From Cristatella mucedo (taxonomy: Eukaryota; Bryozoa; Phylactolaemata; Cristatellidae): a stretch of DNA of 64,000 nt. Positions 54,170 to 63,865 of the stretch are shown here, in pieces. The DNA lies in assembly GCA_009760855.2 (NCBI GenBank), contig WPIO01000002.1, positions 2,898,501 through 2,962,500 of the forward strand, read 5' to 3'. How positions within the stretch are numbered: position 1 is the stretch's first letter; the number at the start of each line of letters is the position of its first letter. A program made the translations under genes and the position numbers. Below the pieces are notes generated by a model. The model ran no database searches. It saw only the letters and a program-made list of their open reading frames with translations, and was not told the origin of the DNA.

Positions 54170-57100
54170 CCAAAGTGGCTGAGTCAAAGCTGGGATCCTT
54201 TCTTCTGCTGCTGTTGTCTCCGGTGACTGGTGCCAGAAAATCTCGGCTGGGGAAAGGACTCTGCCTTCCCGTAGCCGAGGTTCCCAAGGCAGAGTCCTTG
54301 CTTGTTATGCCCACGCACTGCTGGCGTGATTGTGTTGGTTTGTGAGCTCACACAGCAAGCATTATGCACTTTAAAAAAAGCATAGTTGTGTTTGTTATAT
54401 TTTTAGCACCGTATCGAGGTGACCGACCCCCAGCTTCAGCAAAAAGTTACTCGCATGCTAAAGCTCACGCTATCGGAGCTGCAGCAGATGCTGACTACAT
54501 TTTCCTACACATACGAGAACGACATTGAGCCGTGGTGCACAGCAAGTGCAGCTCCCCAGCCTAGAGAGTTTGGCTCAAGATTTAAACATGTCCACAATAT
54601 GGCAGAATCATTGGTTTCGGTAAGCAGTTGTGGTCAGTGTACCATCTGTGTTTTGTAATCTGAACTTGGCCTCACGTGGCAGTGATTTGTTCGGTATAGT
54701 GTTAGCTGCTTCAACTCCCAATGAGTTGAAGTCGCTATTATTCTAAACGGTGCCACTGTGGGTGGCCGTCGGAGAGTCTGATTTAGGGCCCTAAAGGTTT
54801 CGGACCGTCGAACAGCTCTGACATCAGAGCCCAGAAAGCACAAACGGCTCGAGGTTTACCATCTCTAGAGCTTTAGTGAGTTTATGTGTAGAATAATCCA
54901 ATCTCTGGACTAGGGAGCTCTCCAACTCCTTTACCGCCATTGTCCTACAGTGTTTGGGGATGAATAGTTGGATGGCTGTCGTGAGTCTCGTTTCCTCGAT
55001 TCTTTCTGCCTTGGGTGACAACACTTAACCCAACACCTGACCGTTGCTGTTGTCATAATGTTTGAACAGGGAATGTCTTCAGGATATATGAACTCCGGCT
55101 GGGTAGTGTGTATTTATTTTTTAAAACGATGTGCTCAGTCCTACATCACTGAGTTCGTGACTAGTTCTTTCCCCTGCCACCTCAGCACTGTGTTATCAGG
55201 CATTCTAAAAAGTAACTGGCTGTTGTTTGGTCGTGGATTTTTCATTGTCCACTCGGAACATGCCCACATCCGCAGTATACAAATCGCATAGTAGATGCAT
55301 CGTATGCAAATCCCTGCACACACACTTAATACTCTCACGTCACATAGGTACATGAGTGACTTTTTAAGCTTGTAACGTTTTTAAGCCCAGTGTAAAGAGT
55401 GCTCGAAGTAGTAGCCTCTGTAGTTCAATAGTTAGACCGGTCCCAGAAACCTCAGGCTGCAGGTTCTTATCTGATAGAAGGCAGAATTTTATCTGCTCTT
55501 AGTCCCACCTTTGCCTTTGGGTCTGGTATATGAAGAAAGTAAGTGGAAGTACAGCCTCAAACCTCATATGCTTCATGTGAACTGGATAGCAGTTATCGGC
55601 AGAGTCGAACCTTAAGCTCTTCTTATTCAGGAGCAAAACCATATGTTCTTCGGTTCACGCACACAGAGAGCCAGCCGATTTTCAACACCAATTGTTTATT
55701 GTACGACGCACACGCGACCCTGGAGTCACAATGGATGAGTTGCTGAAATTCCAGCCGCAGGCTTCGTAGGTCACACGTTTAATGCTGGACGACAAGATAT
55801 GCATAGCTTTCTTTCTGGCGTTGGAGTATCCCAAAAGGATGCTGAGTGCAACTAGAGTTTACATGACTGCTCAGCTACATACCATTTCTACTCTCGGTAG
55901 GTTACTCCGGCTGACAATTTGGGTAATATTCTGTATTACCTTTTCCTTGTGGCACAGAGCTAATGAACATACCGTACAAGACTTGTTGACTTGTTTTAAG
56001 AAAACAAGGAAAGAGTGGGCATATTCAGCAGCAAGCAAACTGGGTAGTCTGAGAATGCAGGAGCCTTTGCTGTTGCCCCCGGGTCGTATGCAGCCCAGAG
56101 GTAAGGTCCTTGCATTTCACAAACCCAGGTCGTGGGTTCGAGTGCTGCAGTGAACAATCCTCAATTGCCCACTGAAAGAGAAATGATAGCCACTAAGGCT
56201 CTTAACTGTTACATTAGTGAGGTAATTGAATCAGCCGACTTTTACTTTACTTTAAGTTTGCTATCTCATGATAAGGCTACCACCGACAGAGCAAGTGGGT
56301 TGCGACAGATGTCCAATGCACACTGAGTCAGTCAATGCACGAAATTCAGTGCTGAAGGCATCAGATAAGTTATCAAAGTGAATGTTGAAATCACCCATGT
56401 CGAGGAAGGATCGATTTCTTGCACACAGAATCGAAATGAGATCGGAGAAATCTTAGATAAAGGAGGATTTGGTTCCTGGTGGGCGATAGACTACTGCCAC
56501 CACCAGTAGCTTGTTTTCGGGTGAGACCAAGAGGGTGCTGGAATAAAATAAATAGGTGGCTTTCAAGTTCAAATATTAACAAGGCATGCACAAACATTAA
56601 GGCCTGTGATTATGCAGCCCGACTGTATTGCTACGACATTTCGGTAAGCTCAGCGGTGACGGTACACAGCCGATTGCTCCACGGGATTATGGCGATCAGT
56701 TCGAAACCTGCCATTACTATAAGGCCCTAAGCTGAAGCAAACGTTGCAGCAAAGATAAGTCCTGCAATCGCTCTGAGGTATGCCACCCTGCTCCCTGAGC
56801 AGCTGTTTGCACGGCTTAGCGTGCCTTTCGGATAGTTGAAACAATGCGGCTCGTGAGCCTTGCATTCCGGTTAGTCATCCTCCGCTTCAGAGTCAAGTTG
56901 AAAACTGCTGGCACCAGCAACTGCTGCAAGACCTTAAGCTCTTGGCAAAGAGCCAGTGGCCATGGTCAGGCCATGGTGCCAGTGCTGAATCCGTGTTCCG
57001 GCCATTACAGGCAGGCTACACAAAGGCCACAAGTAAAAGAGCGAGATGCTCGTTGGAGGGATGTGTTCGCATGTGGTCTCTTAAGCTTCTTTTCGAGTGG

Positions 57101-58446
57101 GCCACTCGGCTCTTTCTTGTCCTCGACCGCCCGGAGTAGTCATGGTCGAGCAGGGACATGTAAGTTGTCCCTTGACTGCGGTCGTTTGGGAGCCTCGAGA
57201 ATAGCTTCAATGCTCAGCTATGAACGTTTGCTCTGTTCAATGTCGGATGACTAAATGTGAATCTCATACAAGAGCTGTTTTTTACATGGATAATCTTCTT
57301 TAACTAAAATATAAAAGATGAAAACAAGTCAACAAGTCTTGTACAGTATGTTCATTAGCTCTGCATTGTACATCTGTCGCAACCCACTTGCTCTGTCGGT
57401 GGTAGCCTTATCATGAGATAGCAAACTTAAAGTAAAGTAAAAGTCGGCTGATTCAATTACCTCACTAATGTAACAGTTAAGAGCCTTAGTGGCTATCATT
57501 TCTCTTTCAGTGGGCAATTGAGGATTGTTCACTGCAGCACTCGAACCCACGACCTGGGTTTGTGAAATGCAAGGACCTTACCTCTGGGCTGCATACGACC
57601 CGGGGGCAACAGCAAAGGCTCCTGCATTCTCAGACTACCCAGTTTGCTTGCTGCTGAATATGCCCACTCTTTCCTTGTTTTCTTAAATGGTTGCACAAAA
57701 AATAGTTGTTAGTGGGTAGGTCTTCTGGCAGCACATCTTCACTGTGCATCCACTAGAGCAGTTCCGGCAATGAATGACCGGTCGCAGTTTCTTCTGGTTT
57801 AGCACTAGTGTTTACTAGTGTTTCACCACTTGCGTATCTGGATTTGCACGTGAAATTAGAGCAGTTTTGACTTGGCGTTCAATCGTACAAGATTTTGTCT
57901 ACATTGCTTCTGATTCTGTGAAGCTAGTGGCAGTACTCACCGTAGATTGGCTCTCGATCTCGAGACAGTCTTGTGACAACTGCACAGCTTGTCAGACAGT
58001 CAGGGTTCGAATCGTCGCCAGATCTTGTTTAATGTGTGCAGGTTTGACTGGCCTGCACAATCTGAAAAGCTTACGTGTTCCAGCTGCTGCACATGCGAGC
58101 AGGGCTGTAGACTTGCTTTTGTCTTTTGCTAAGCAGGTGCCACCTAACGTGTAGGTGTGAGATTTCACTTAAAAAAGGCATAGCTCAGTATTATTAGTGG
58201 TTAACTTAATCTTTTACAATTGAACAGCATCGCAATACTCTACAGTCTACCAACCGTCAGAATAGGCTACTATTCCTGTGATGCAGGGGGATGCAATACT
58301 GGCGACTAATGACAAAGCATCTCCAGAGGAATCACTATGCCTTTTCATCCGATAATATACCTGGTCTCTTTTTTGCTGCAAACCTTAACTTTCGATCGAT
58401 GAATTATGACAGATGTTGTTAGACTGCTCACCTTTTTAGCACGCTG

Positions 58447-58497
<51 letters not shown>

Positions 58498-61400
58498 TGA
58501 ACAGATACATTGCTTGATTGAGAGCTAGTGCGTGTCCGCAAGAAGTAATGTGGCTACTTGACGCTCACAGCAGATGAGCCTAGCTGCAGAGTTCTGCACC
58601 AATTGTAAGCCCCTGGTTGCACTCACTGGAAGACCAGCAAGCAGTGTTGCAGAAATCAAGCCGGGTTCTTAAAAATGCTTGGGCCCATTTGGATGTAGTA
58701 TCCCTGTCTAAGCAAGCCCAAATTTTAGCATAGTTATGTAGCTGAAAGTTGGCAGACATTACTACGGAGCTGATGTGATTATCTATTGAAAGGTCACTTT
58801 GGAACAGGACACCTAGATTATGTGCTGGTTCTACAGATGTGCTGGCAGAGCTAAATTTGAGCAGCACCTTTCGTATTCCTTAACGGGGAATGTCAAGACA
58901 ATACTTATAAAATTTGCCCGACAATCGAATATTTGTTTAGGGTACACCTTTCGAAAGATAAATATGCTAGAACTGCGATCGGAAGTTCTGACGACTTCTG
59001 CATGAAAGAAAAAATGGTTATGCAAACAACGTCTAACCCGGATGCAAACCGGGAGCAACACATCTACAAATAAAAAAATTATGGATCTCTTATCATATGC
59101 GACTTGTATTCCAACTTGTCGATCCTCGGTAGATTGCGATACATGCTTGAAGCTTGTCGAAGTGCATTCTTGTGACTTATACAGCTTCATTTCCAGGGTC
59201 GGTTGGTACCTTGTAAATTCCATAACTCGGCTAATACGTCAAGTATCGGAGTTAATTTGAAATGTGAGTTCAACTCTGCTTGTTTCAAATTAGGCAAGAA
59301 AGATTTGTGATTTCGATTGGATACATTTTGCTGTATACGTCATCAAACGTCATGAAGCTTAATTTTCCATAATCGTGGACATAATAAGGCAAAATATATC
59401 AAGCCGAAATCAGAAAATGTGCAATATTTGACCGCTGCCTTGAGCAAGCCAATGCAGAGACAGGGCATGCCCTTCGATCTGATGGCTCAAGGGCATGCGA
59501 GCAAGCCCGTGGTGGTTGCAATTCGGAAGCCACTGGAAGCTGCAGGTCCGGGCCAGACGATGAAGTGCACTCATGATGGGCCGAACTCCTTCGACGTGTC
59601 AGCTGCTGCCAGACTCGCTGCACACTCATTGCCTGACGTTCGAACCTGAAACATAAGCCCGGCTATTTAAAATAAAAATGATCAAAGGAAGGCTGTTCTG
59701 TAGATTACCTACTCGAGATGTTTCAAATTTGTGAGTGGGTTTAGCTACCGAGACCGGCAAAGATATGCTCTTCAGTGTTAATCTATCCTGTGGCCTCAAA
59801 ACTGTAAAACCAGTCTTTTAGCTGCATTTGAGCCCGGTAGGACCTGCTGTATGCATACTGTCTGTGCATAAATTACTTTCAGCCAATTAGGTTTTTGATG
59901 GATTTGATGTACAAGAGTTATGTTACATACCTTCACAAAACTTGGGCCATTATGCGTGCAGACAGATTTCGAACATTTGCGATTAAATTGGGGTGCACTC
60001 AGCCTCGTTATTGATTCAAAAAAATGCTTGAGGCAGTCGCTGTTCAGCGTTGTACATCTTATGAGTAAATCCATGCATTAACCTGCTTATTGTAAAAAAA
60101 ATCAATCGCAAATAAGCTAAAATAAATCGTGGTTTCAAGCAATAGATCCCCGTTCCAAATATAGGAAGAGCAATGCTGATTCGTCTTAATTGCCGATTTG
60201 CTGCCTTATATTTGACAGCAATAGATCTAGTGTTGGGTTCAATTAAACAAAACAGACCTGCTTTAATCATGTTAAGCACATCCTAATATTTCGAGATATG
60301 TTTGAGCAGTAGTGGAAATGAATTGCTTGCAGCCTGAAAATATTTTGAAGACTCACTCCTTGCATTTTAAAGATTTCAACTGGTACTCTAAAACTCTCCA
60401 CCTACCCCGTAAAAACGTATGCTTGCATGTCATCCAAGTTTGGCAAAACACTTCCCTTTTTCCTATTAAGTCAGCTTGTCAAAACTGGCTGCTTGACGCA
60501 ATATTTGCTTTGCTTCGACTAGTCCTGCGCAGGATCACTAACCGCAAGGCTTGCTACTTCTGAGAAGGCACCAAATTTTCTTACATACGGAAGATGTTAA
60601 GTACCTAATTTTGGGCACATTTGTTAACCGGAGATTTTATTTGAAAACCGACGACTTTTCTAGTGTAATTAAGATCTTATTATTAGTAGTTTTTTTGCCC
60701 TTCCTACGTAAGTACAACTTGCTTTTGTATGTGTACTTTTTCTGTAGACTTGCAACAGATATTACGCACACAGACCAGTTCTTGTGTATTTTCCTATGTT
60801 TATTGTAGTTGATTTGCACATACTTAGATGTCGTGCACATACAAGCTGACCAGCGTCTGTCCACTTTCAGGTGCCTTGTTTGTGCTTGGTTTCGTCGGGG
60901 CTACAGATAACTCGCCGAGTTGCCTCATACCTGATCTCAGTACAATTTTCCGTTCTTATGCGTAGGAGACATGCATGGCCGTAAGTGCTATTCGGCCTTT
61001 AGTTCTTATGCAGCAAAGCAAACACGAGGAATGTTTTACAATCCCCACACAAACTAATTACGGCTTTCTCTGGCTTATCTTTTGTGAAATTGTTTTACCT
61101 TTGTTTCGTGCTTCTCTACACAAGCATCAGCAGTTCTGCCTGAACCTCCTGGAGGTCAGTAGTCAGGAGACTTGCTTTCTCTTCTATATGCACACCAGGC
61201 CACTGAATTGTAGTGTAGTTGAATCGAACTGTATACTGCTGGAATTAAGTATTCGCAGGTCTTGCATAGTTTAGGAAGGGCGTACTTACCTAATGGCTAT
61301 ACATTAGCTACTGGATTGCCTTTGTACCTAAGCAAAAAAGCAACCGACAACAAGCATTTGTCACTACTTAGTACATCACATGACGATGCCATTCGGATGT

Positions 61401-61690
61401 TTTCCACCCCAGTTTTACTAGATCAGTTATGAATAATCGTGTATACTGCCATTTTGACCTTAAAACCATCTGTTTGCATGTAGGTGCACGTTGGTAGGAG
61501 TCCACCACTGATACTTCTATTGTAAGTTGTTCACGTTCCTGAAGGTCTTTAATGTTCGCCTCGCAAGTTTCTTAGCCTACCTAGGTGGACGCTTGATTTA
61601 ATTTCCTTTAGATTCTTGAATGTCTCAACGTTATAAGAACAACCACGACACATATTCGTCAGCTGGGTGCAAAATTACAGTCGAGTCCAG
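39139..61690 (+). CDS. HAUS7: HAUS7, augmin complex subunit 7 (10 or more exons, 3' end unsettled)
   Basis: Subunit of HAUS/augmin, which binds spindle microtubules and recruits gamma-tubulin to nucleate branches in mitosis. Exons read: 39139-39237, 42770-42876, 43002-43079, 45899-45960, 46617-46735, 50291-50461, 50636-50729, 54407-54619, 61125-61154, 61612-61690. Family matches: LKQKFEKIGCP; ELVFHPGESRLRILHWLF (human LCSPSEYRLEILEWM); VASSLGLCRPNDIDLIQ; KQMAFIDQLLDLV (human KQLHFMDQLLDTI); ITLLPLDLGKM; VTRMLKLTLSELQQML. Order and spacing follow human HAUS7, total about 350 codons (human 368). All junctions agree in phase except exon 3 to exon 4 (phase 2 meets phase 1). After exon 8 the family is weakly conserved; exons 9-10 are chosen by phase and coiled-coil character, and the stop codon is not fixed. 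Strong Kozak context at the start (ACGATGG). Confidence 0.85.
39355..39508 (-). mobile_element. SINE family B (HAUS7 intron 1)
   Basis: Complete copy: tRNA-like head on minus (GGTTTGGTCTAGCGGTTGAG A-box-like; GAGGTCGTGAGCTCGAGC B-box-like), TATGTGAAGCGCCTGAATAG-like joint and LINE-like tail GGGGCGCTATGTAAATGAAA. Confidence 0.82.
39925..40090 (+). mobile_element. tRNA-derived SINE, family A (HAUS7 intron 1)
   Basis: CCTAGGGGTAGATGCTCATT head, CCCTGGTCGTGGATTTTGTG B-box-like, AAAGCCGCCAAGTCGCTGCT body, TATAAATAAGGCTGTTGATT end block. Confidence 0.72.
40090..42069. other. HAUS7 intron 1, remainder
   Basis: AT-rich, no gene. A minus-strand SINE-A fragment with GGACTTGAACCCACG lies near 41085-41195; otherwise I see nothing definite. 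Confidence 0.45.
42070..42135. repeat. (AT)n microsatellite
   Basis: About 32 AT units in HAUS7 intron 1; could form a cruciform. Confidence 0.97.
42770..42876 (+). CDS. HAUS7: HAUS7 exon 2
   Basis: Acceptor TTTTTTTTTGCAG|A. Codes KIGCPHTENADETWLAELVF and HPGESRLRILHWLFS; donor TCTAA|GTATGC, phase 2. This is the strongest HAUS7 match. Confidence 0.9.
43002..43079 (+). CDS. HAUS7: HAUS7 exon 3
   Basis: Acceptor TTGATGTACAG|G; codes FHKKLYDMLDPTYHQWSNAD and SRLQS. Donor GAGCAA|GTAGCC leaves phase 2, which does not suit exon 4. Confidence 0.72.
44500..44640 (-). mobile_element. SINE family B (HAUS7 intron 3), best-preserved copy
   Basis: On minus: GGTTCGGTCCAGTGGTTAAG (A box), GGTCGTAGGCTCAAGC (B box), ATATGTGAAGCGCCTGAATA, then GGGGCGCTATACAAATGAAT tail. 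The tail matches the LINE 3' end block GGGCGCTATACAAATG. Confidence 0.85.
45005..45100 (+). mobile_element. LINE 3' tail (HAUS7 intron 3)
   Basis: ATGTAAAGTGCCAAGAAAAA then GAGAGTGCTATAGAAATA and an ATT-rich end. Confidence 0.68.
45899..45960 (+). CDS. HAUS7: HAUS7 exon 4
   Basis: Acceptor TTTTTTATTTATTACAG|GA; codes LLFVASSLGLCRPNDIDLIQ; donor ATTCAG|GTATTT, phase 0. Confidence 0.85.
46000..46170 (+). mobile_element. tRNA-derived SINE, family A (HAUS7 intron 4)
   Basis: CAGATCGTGGTTCGAGTACT B-box-like head, TGTTGCCCACTGCAAGCAGG body, GCTATATAAATGAGTCTGCT end block. It begins about 40 bases after exon 4. Confidence 0.8.
46617..46735 (+). CDS. HAUS7: HAUS7 exon 5
   Basis: Acceptor TTGACTTTAAG|GG; codes GNTSMSKQMAFIDQLLDLVI onwards to SPGKV; donor GTCAA|GTAAGT, phase 2. 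Confidence 0.85.
46790..47530 (-). mobile_element. LINE fragment (HAUS7 intron 5)
   Basis: Colinear with other minus-strand LINE copies (CCTAAGCACTTTTCAAATGC, then GGGGATTTCGTGACGTCAGC, later GTGAGTTACAGAAGTCGAGA). A SINE-A end block (TATATGAGGCTGTTGAATCA) at 47290-47335 is embedded in it. Confidence 0.72.
47530..49320. other. HAUS7 intron 5, remainder
   Basis: No gene or recognisable element; AT-rich. Confidence 0.45.
49375..49525 (-). mobile_element. SINE family B (HAUS7 intron 5)
   Basis: Plus strand shows CACTTATATAGCACCCTAAG, TATTCAGGCGCTTCACATAT, GGGCTCGAGCCCACTACC and CACCGGGCCAAACCAG, the full family in reverse. Confidence 0.8.
50291..50461 (+). CDS. HAUS7: HAUS7 exon 6
   Basis: Acceptor TCTTATCTGCAG|T; codes DSTSIEVQFAQDCKLIDNYC and SSITLLPLDLGKMIEKTQQL; donor AGCAG|GTAAGC, phase 2. 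Confidence 0.88.
50636..50729 (+). CDS. HAUS7: HAUS7 exon 7
   Basis: Acceptor CTCCCTCTCTCTAG|G; codes QTYPDTDKLMQIVAYLTEDI and ARQSECLRQME, a coiled-coil stretch; donor ATGGAG|GTAAGC, phase 0. Confidence 0.88.
51790..52610 (-). mobile_element. LINE fragment (HAUS7 intron 7)
   Basis: Well-preserved tail (ATAATAATAATACATTTGTA then TAGTGCCCTCAGAGAACTCT), 3' UTR, and RT C-terminal half: minus-strand ORF 52332-52589 reads SRLDFCNSLLAGLSACAIMS and ARVVCREHCSCHITPLLADL. Confidence 0.85.
53300..53770 (+). mobile_element. Old LINE fragment (HAUS7 intron 7)
   Basis: Diverged RT end (CCATCAAGCAGCGCATTCAC; TTTGGCGACCATATGTTTAG) and tail CGTTCCTAGAAGAGATTGAG then AAGTGCTGTG. Confidence 0.62.
54101..54166. 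repeat. (GA)n microsatellite
   Basis: 33 GA units in HAUS7 intron 7, 240 bases upstream of exon 8. Confidence 0.97.
54407..54619 (+). CDS. HAUS7: HAUS7 exon 8
   Basis: Acceptor TTATATTTTTAG|C; codes HRIEVTDPQLQQKVTRMLKL, TLSELQQMLTTFSYTYENDI and FKHVHNMAESLVS; donor GTTTCG|GTAAGC, phase 0. Matches the LRLVTSDFHQLILAFLQVY region of human HAUS7. Confidence 0.9.
55955..56320 (+). repeat. Inverted-duplication arm 1 (order A-B)
   Basis: Unit A is 55955-55997 (CAGAGCTAATGAACATACCG to TTGTTTT) and unit B 55995-56320 (AAGAAAACAAGG to GTCCAATGCA). B contains a SINE-A copy. Arm 2 at 57321-57687 carries the same sequence on the other strand in the order B-A. Confidence 0.9.
56085..56262 (+). mobile_element. 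tRNA-derived SINE, family A (within arm 1)
   Basis: CAGGTCGTGGGTTCGAGTGC head, CTCAATTGCCCACTGAAAGA body, GCCACTAAGGCTCTTAACTG and GAGGTAATTGAATCAGCCGA end block, CTTTACTTTACTTTAA tail. Confidence 0.82.
57321..57687 (-). repeat. Inverted-duplication arm 2 (order B-A, circularly permuted)
   Basis: Read on minus from 57687: TTTAAGAAAACAAGGAAAGA through the SINE to CAGATGTACAATGCA, directly followed by GAGCTAATGAACATACTG and ending GACTTGTTTT. Only a handful of base differences from arm 1. The A unit follows B here, whereas it precedes B in arm 1. Confidence 0.9.
57425..57603 (-). mobile_element. tRNA-derived SINE, family A (within arm 2)
   Basis: Reverse-strand counterpart of the copy in arm 1, near identical; duplicated together with its flanks and therefore not an independent insertion. 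Confidence 0.85.
58448..58493. repeat. (CA)n microsatellite
   Basis: 23 CA units in HAUS7 intron 8. Confidence 0.96.
58495..58870 (-). mobile_element. LINE RT fragment (HAUS7 intron 8)
   Basis: Minus-strand ORF reads NLGVLFQSDLSIDNHISSVV then MSANFQLHNYAKIWACLDRD, as in other copies; 3' tail missing. Confidence 0.78.
59404..59649 (+). CDS. Possible alternative terminal exon (HAUS7 intron 8)
   Basis: Open for 82 codons after a weak acceptor (ATATATCAAG|C), phase 0 like exon 8, ends TGA and is followed 22 bases later by AATAAA (59671). Reads YLTAALSKPMQRQGMPFDLM and VVVAIRKPLEAAGPGQTMK. Coding-like composition and terminal-exon layout, but no homology to HAUS7 or to anything I recognise. Confidence 0.35.
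   Translation, partial: PKSENVQYLTAALSKPMQRQGMPFDLMAQGHASKPVVVAIRKPLEAAGPGQTMKCTHDGPNSFDVSAAARLAAHSLPDVRT
59671..59676 (+). terminator. Poly(A) hexamer after the possible terminal exon
   Basis: AATAAA in TTTAAAATAAAAATG, 22 bases after the TGA at 59647. Confidence 0.4.
61125..61154 (+). CDS. HAUS7: Possible HAUS7 exon 9
   Basis: Codes HQQFCLNLLE between TCTCTACACAAG| and |GTCAGT, phase 0 both ends, so it fits exon 8 and the next exon without frame change. No strong homology; identity rests on phase and heptad-like Leu spacing. Confidence 0.45.
61612..61690 (+). CDS. HAUS7: Possible HAUS7 exon 10
   Basis: Acceptor TTTAATTTCCTTTAG|A, donor GTCCAG|GTATGT: both strong. Codes ILECLNVIRTTTTHIRQLGA then KLQSSP, the only open frame. 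Ends phase 1; two acceptors near 61920-61927 could give a short final exon (one ends VQL, stop). Confidence 0.5.
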
Positions 61691-62029
61691 GTATGTGCTA
61701 CGATAAATCCCCGACATTTGAATGGCTATGATGCTTGGTACTGTGACCACTGCTGCGGTGTACTGCACTTGCACAAAAATAAGTACCCAAGTACCGCTTA
61801 GTTCAAATTGCAGCCTGCTGTTCTGAAGCTAATCAGTGCTGTGCCTGCCCTATCGAAACCTTGCTTTGTATTCCAAAAAATGATAAGAATGTGCCCTGAC
61901 GAATAATGCATCTGCACAGACGTACAGCTATGATGACATCGTGGACCCAGTACTACCTGCAACCAGTACAGGCTTGTAGGTGCCTGTTCCGGGTGCCATA
62001 TGGACACCAATAGGGCCAAAGAAGGCAGT

Positions 62030-63010
62030 TAAAAGTTCACTGCCAGCTACTGTCGTCTACAGCTACCCTTCTACCATTCCCAGCAAAGACACTGGAACGA
62101 GTCATGGCAGGTCAGCTGAACTCATATATATTAAAACTTCAAAGCTTGCTAATAAGTTCCAGTCTGGTTTTAAAGCTAATCACCCCACGGTCAGCATTGC
62201 TTTGGGGTGTACAGCAAACTATTTAGGAATGCAGACATACATTGAGTATCTCTGCTTGTTTTGCTCCATCTTTCGTCAGCTTTTAATACTATTGATCGCC
62301 AAGTCCTTCTTGAGCGCCTCTCATCTCGCCTGGGTATCATTGACACTGCACTGCAATGGTTCATGTTCTAGGTGGGAGACTCTAGAGTATCGATGTAAAT
62401 GGACAAAGATCATCCATGGAACCTCTGAAATATGTGGTACCTCAGGGGTCTGTGCTTGGTTCTGTTCTTTTCACGGTTTATACTCTCCCTCTAGTGTGAT
62501 TACCAGGCACAATCTAGGCTTTCATTTCTATGCAGATGACACTCAGCTGTACCTTTGCTTTGATCCCTCCCAGCCCTCCAGCAGGTCGAATTCTCTCAGC
62601 TCCCCTGCTGCATGTATTGATAAGATTCGCACGTGGATGGCAGCAAATTTTCTTAAATTGAATGACGATAAAACCACTCAAAATCGGCTCTGCCAGCATA
62701 TTTCCTATTGAATCTGCACGAAATCTAGGTGTTTTGTTCCCAAGTGACCTTTCATTAGACGACCCCATCAGCTCCACAGTCAAGCCTGCCTACTTTCAGG
62801 TACATAACATTGCTAGAATTCGGGTTTGTTTAGACAGGGATACCACATCTAAATGGGTTCACGCATTTATGACATCCCATCTTGACTTCTGTAACTCTCT
62901 GCTTGCTGGCCTACCAGGCTGTGCACTCAGGCACTTACTGCTGGTGCAAAACTCTGCAGCTAGGCTTGTCTGGCATGAGCGTTGCAGTTGCCACAATTCC
63001 CTTAAGTTTG
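62030..63010 (+). mobile_element. LINE fragment with reverse-transcriptase core (CR1/L2-like)
   Basis: Reads, across frames, LSKTLERVMAGQLNSYILKL, FQSGFKANHPTVSIAL, SAFNTIDRQVLLERL, GSVLGSVLFTVYTLP, NLGFHFYADDTQLYLCFDPS, FLKLNDDKTT, ARNLGVLFPSDLSLDDPISS and SHLDFCNSLLAGLPGCALRH. That covers RT blocks 1 to 7 and the thumb in the usual order. YADD is intact but frameshifts break the ORF, and both the endonuclease and the 3' tail are missing. Confidence 0.88.
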
Positions 63011-63700
63011 GTCAAGCTATAACCTAACATATCATGGCACCTTAATCGTACGGCTGGACTAGAAAACGTTGCTTGTGGAGCTGTAGTGCAAGCGTCATAA
63101 GCTCAGTCGGAGCGTAAAAAATGGCTCAGTAATAAAATAATCGATCTATTTCCAATCCTTGCAAGATACCAATCGATCAATAACAAGAAATCAGTCAATT
63201 AGCTGCATGGTGGTTTGTTTTGAATGCATAAGCTAAAATGATACGGTACACTGAATGCTCCGTAGATCAAATGCTGCAGTGCAAGCTCAACGTTCCTAAA
63301 TTTAACAGCTGAACTTGCTGACTATCAGTCACGCTACATACAGCTAGGGCTTTGGGTGGAACCCAGCAACAGCTTGCATTCCGTTAGACTTAAAACTTTA
63401 CTCCGCCTATTTCAGTGCTATCACCTTCCTCTGCAGATAGCAGCTAGTAAAGCTGTCGATGCACGGCAACTGAGCCGGCTATTGGCATTGCGCACAGCAT
63501 ACTGTGGCATGAGACAGCAATTCAGGATGGGGGTCAGTTCTGGGCAGCAGCTCCAATGACTGCATTCGCCGATAGGCAAATCAAAAAGTGCCTTTTTATC
63601 GGTTGTACACAACAAATAAATGCACATGGTCAGCAGGGCACAGCTAGTCTGGCAGTTGTCGGCAGCATCATCGTGATGGCAGCATCACCGAGACGCACCT
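63010..63700. other. Intergenic, nothing recognised
   Basis: No coding, RNA or repeat signal that I can support. Confidence 0.4.
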
Positions 63701-63704
63701 TACC

Positions 63705-63865
63705 ACCTAGGCGAAGGCCCAGGTGGCAAGGTTCTCGCTCTTCACGACCCAGGTCGTGGGGTTCGAGTTCACAGCAGGCAATCCTGTATTGCCCATTGCA
63801 AGAGTTTGTGATAGCCTCTAAGGCTCTTCTGTTTCTATACAAATGGGGCTGTTAAATCTTATTAT
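63705..63865 (+). mobile_element. tRNA-derived SINE, family A
   Basis: GGTTCTCGCTCTTCACGACC head, CCAGGTCGTGGGGTTCGAGT B-box-like, CCTGTATTGCCCATTGCAAG body, GCCTCTAAGGCTCTTCTGTT and CAAATGGGGCTGTTAAATCT end block. Confidence 0.82.

Noticed and set aside
58042-58154. HAUS7 exon 9 reading LKSLRVPAAAHASRAVDLLL
   Set aside because: Resembles the human ADTSAKAVE region, but needs a phase that exon 8 does not provide; kept only as an alternative in the findings.
60871-60980. Possible coding exon between CCACTTTCAG and GTAAGT
   Set aside because: Good splice signals, but the 110-base length would break the frame between HAUS7 exons 8 and 9, and no frame gives a recognisable peptide.
62030-63010. 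Host gene with a reverse-transcriptase fold
   Set aside because: Motif order, dispersed relatives in the window and frame damage show a dead LINE.
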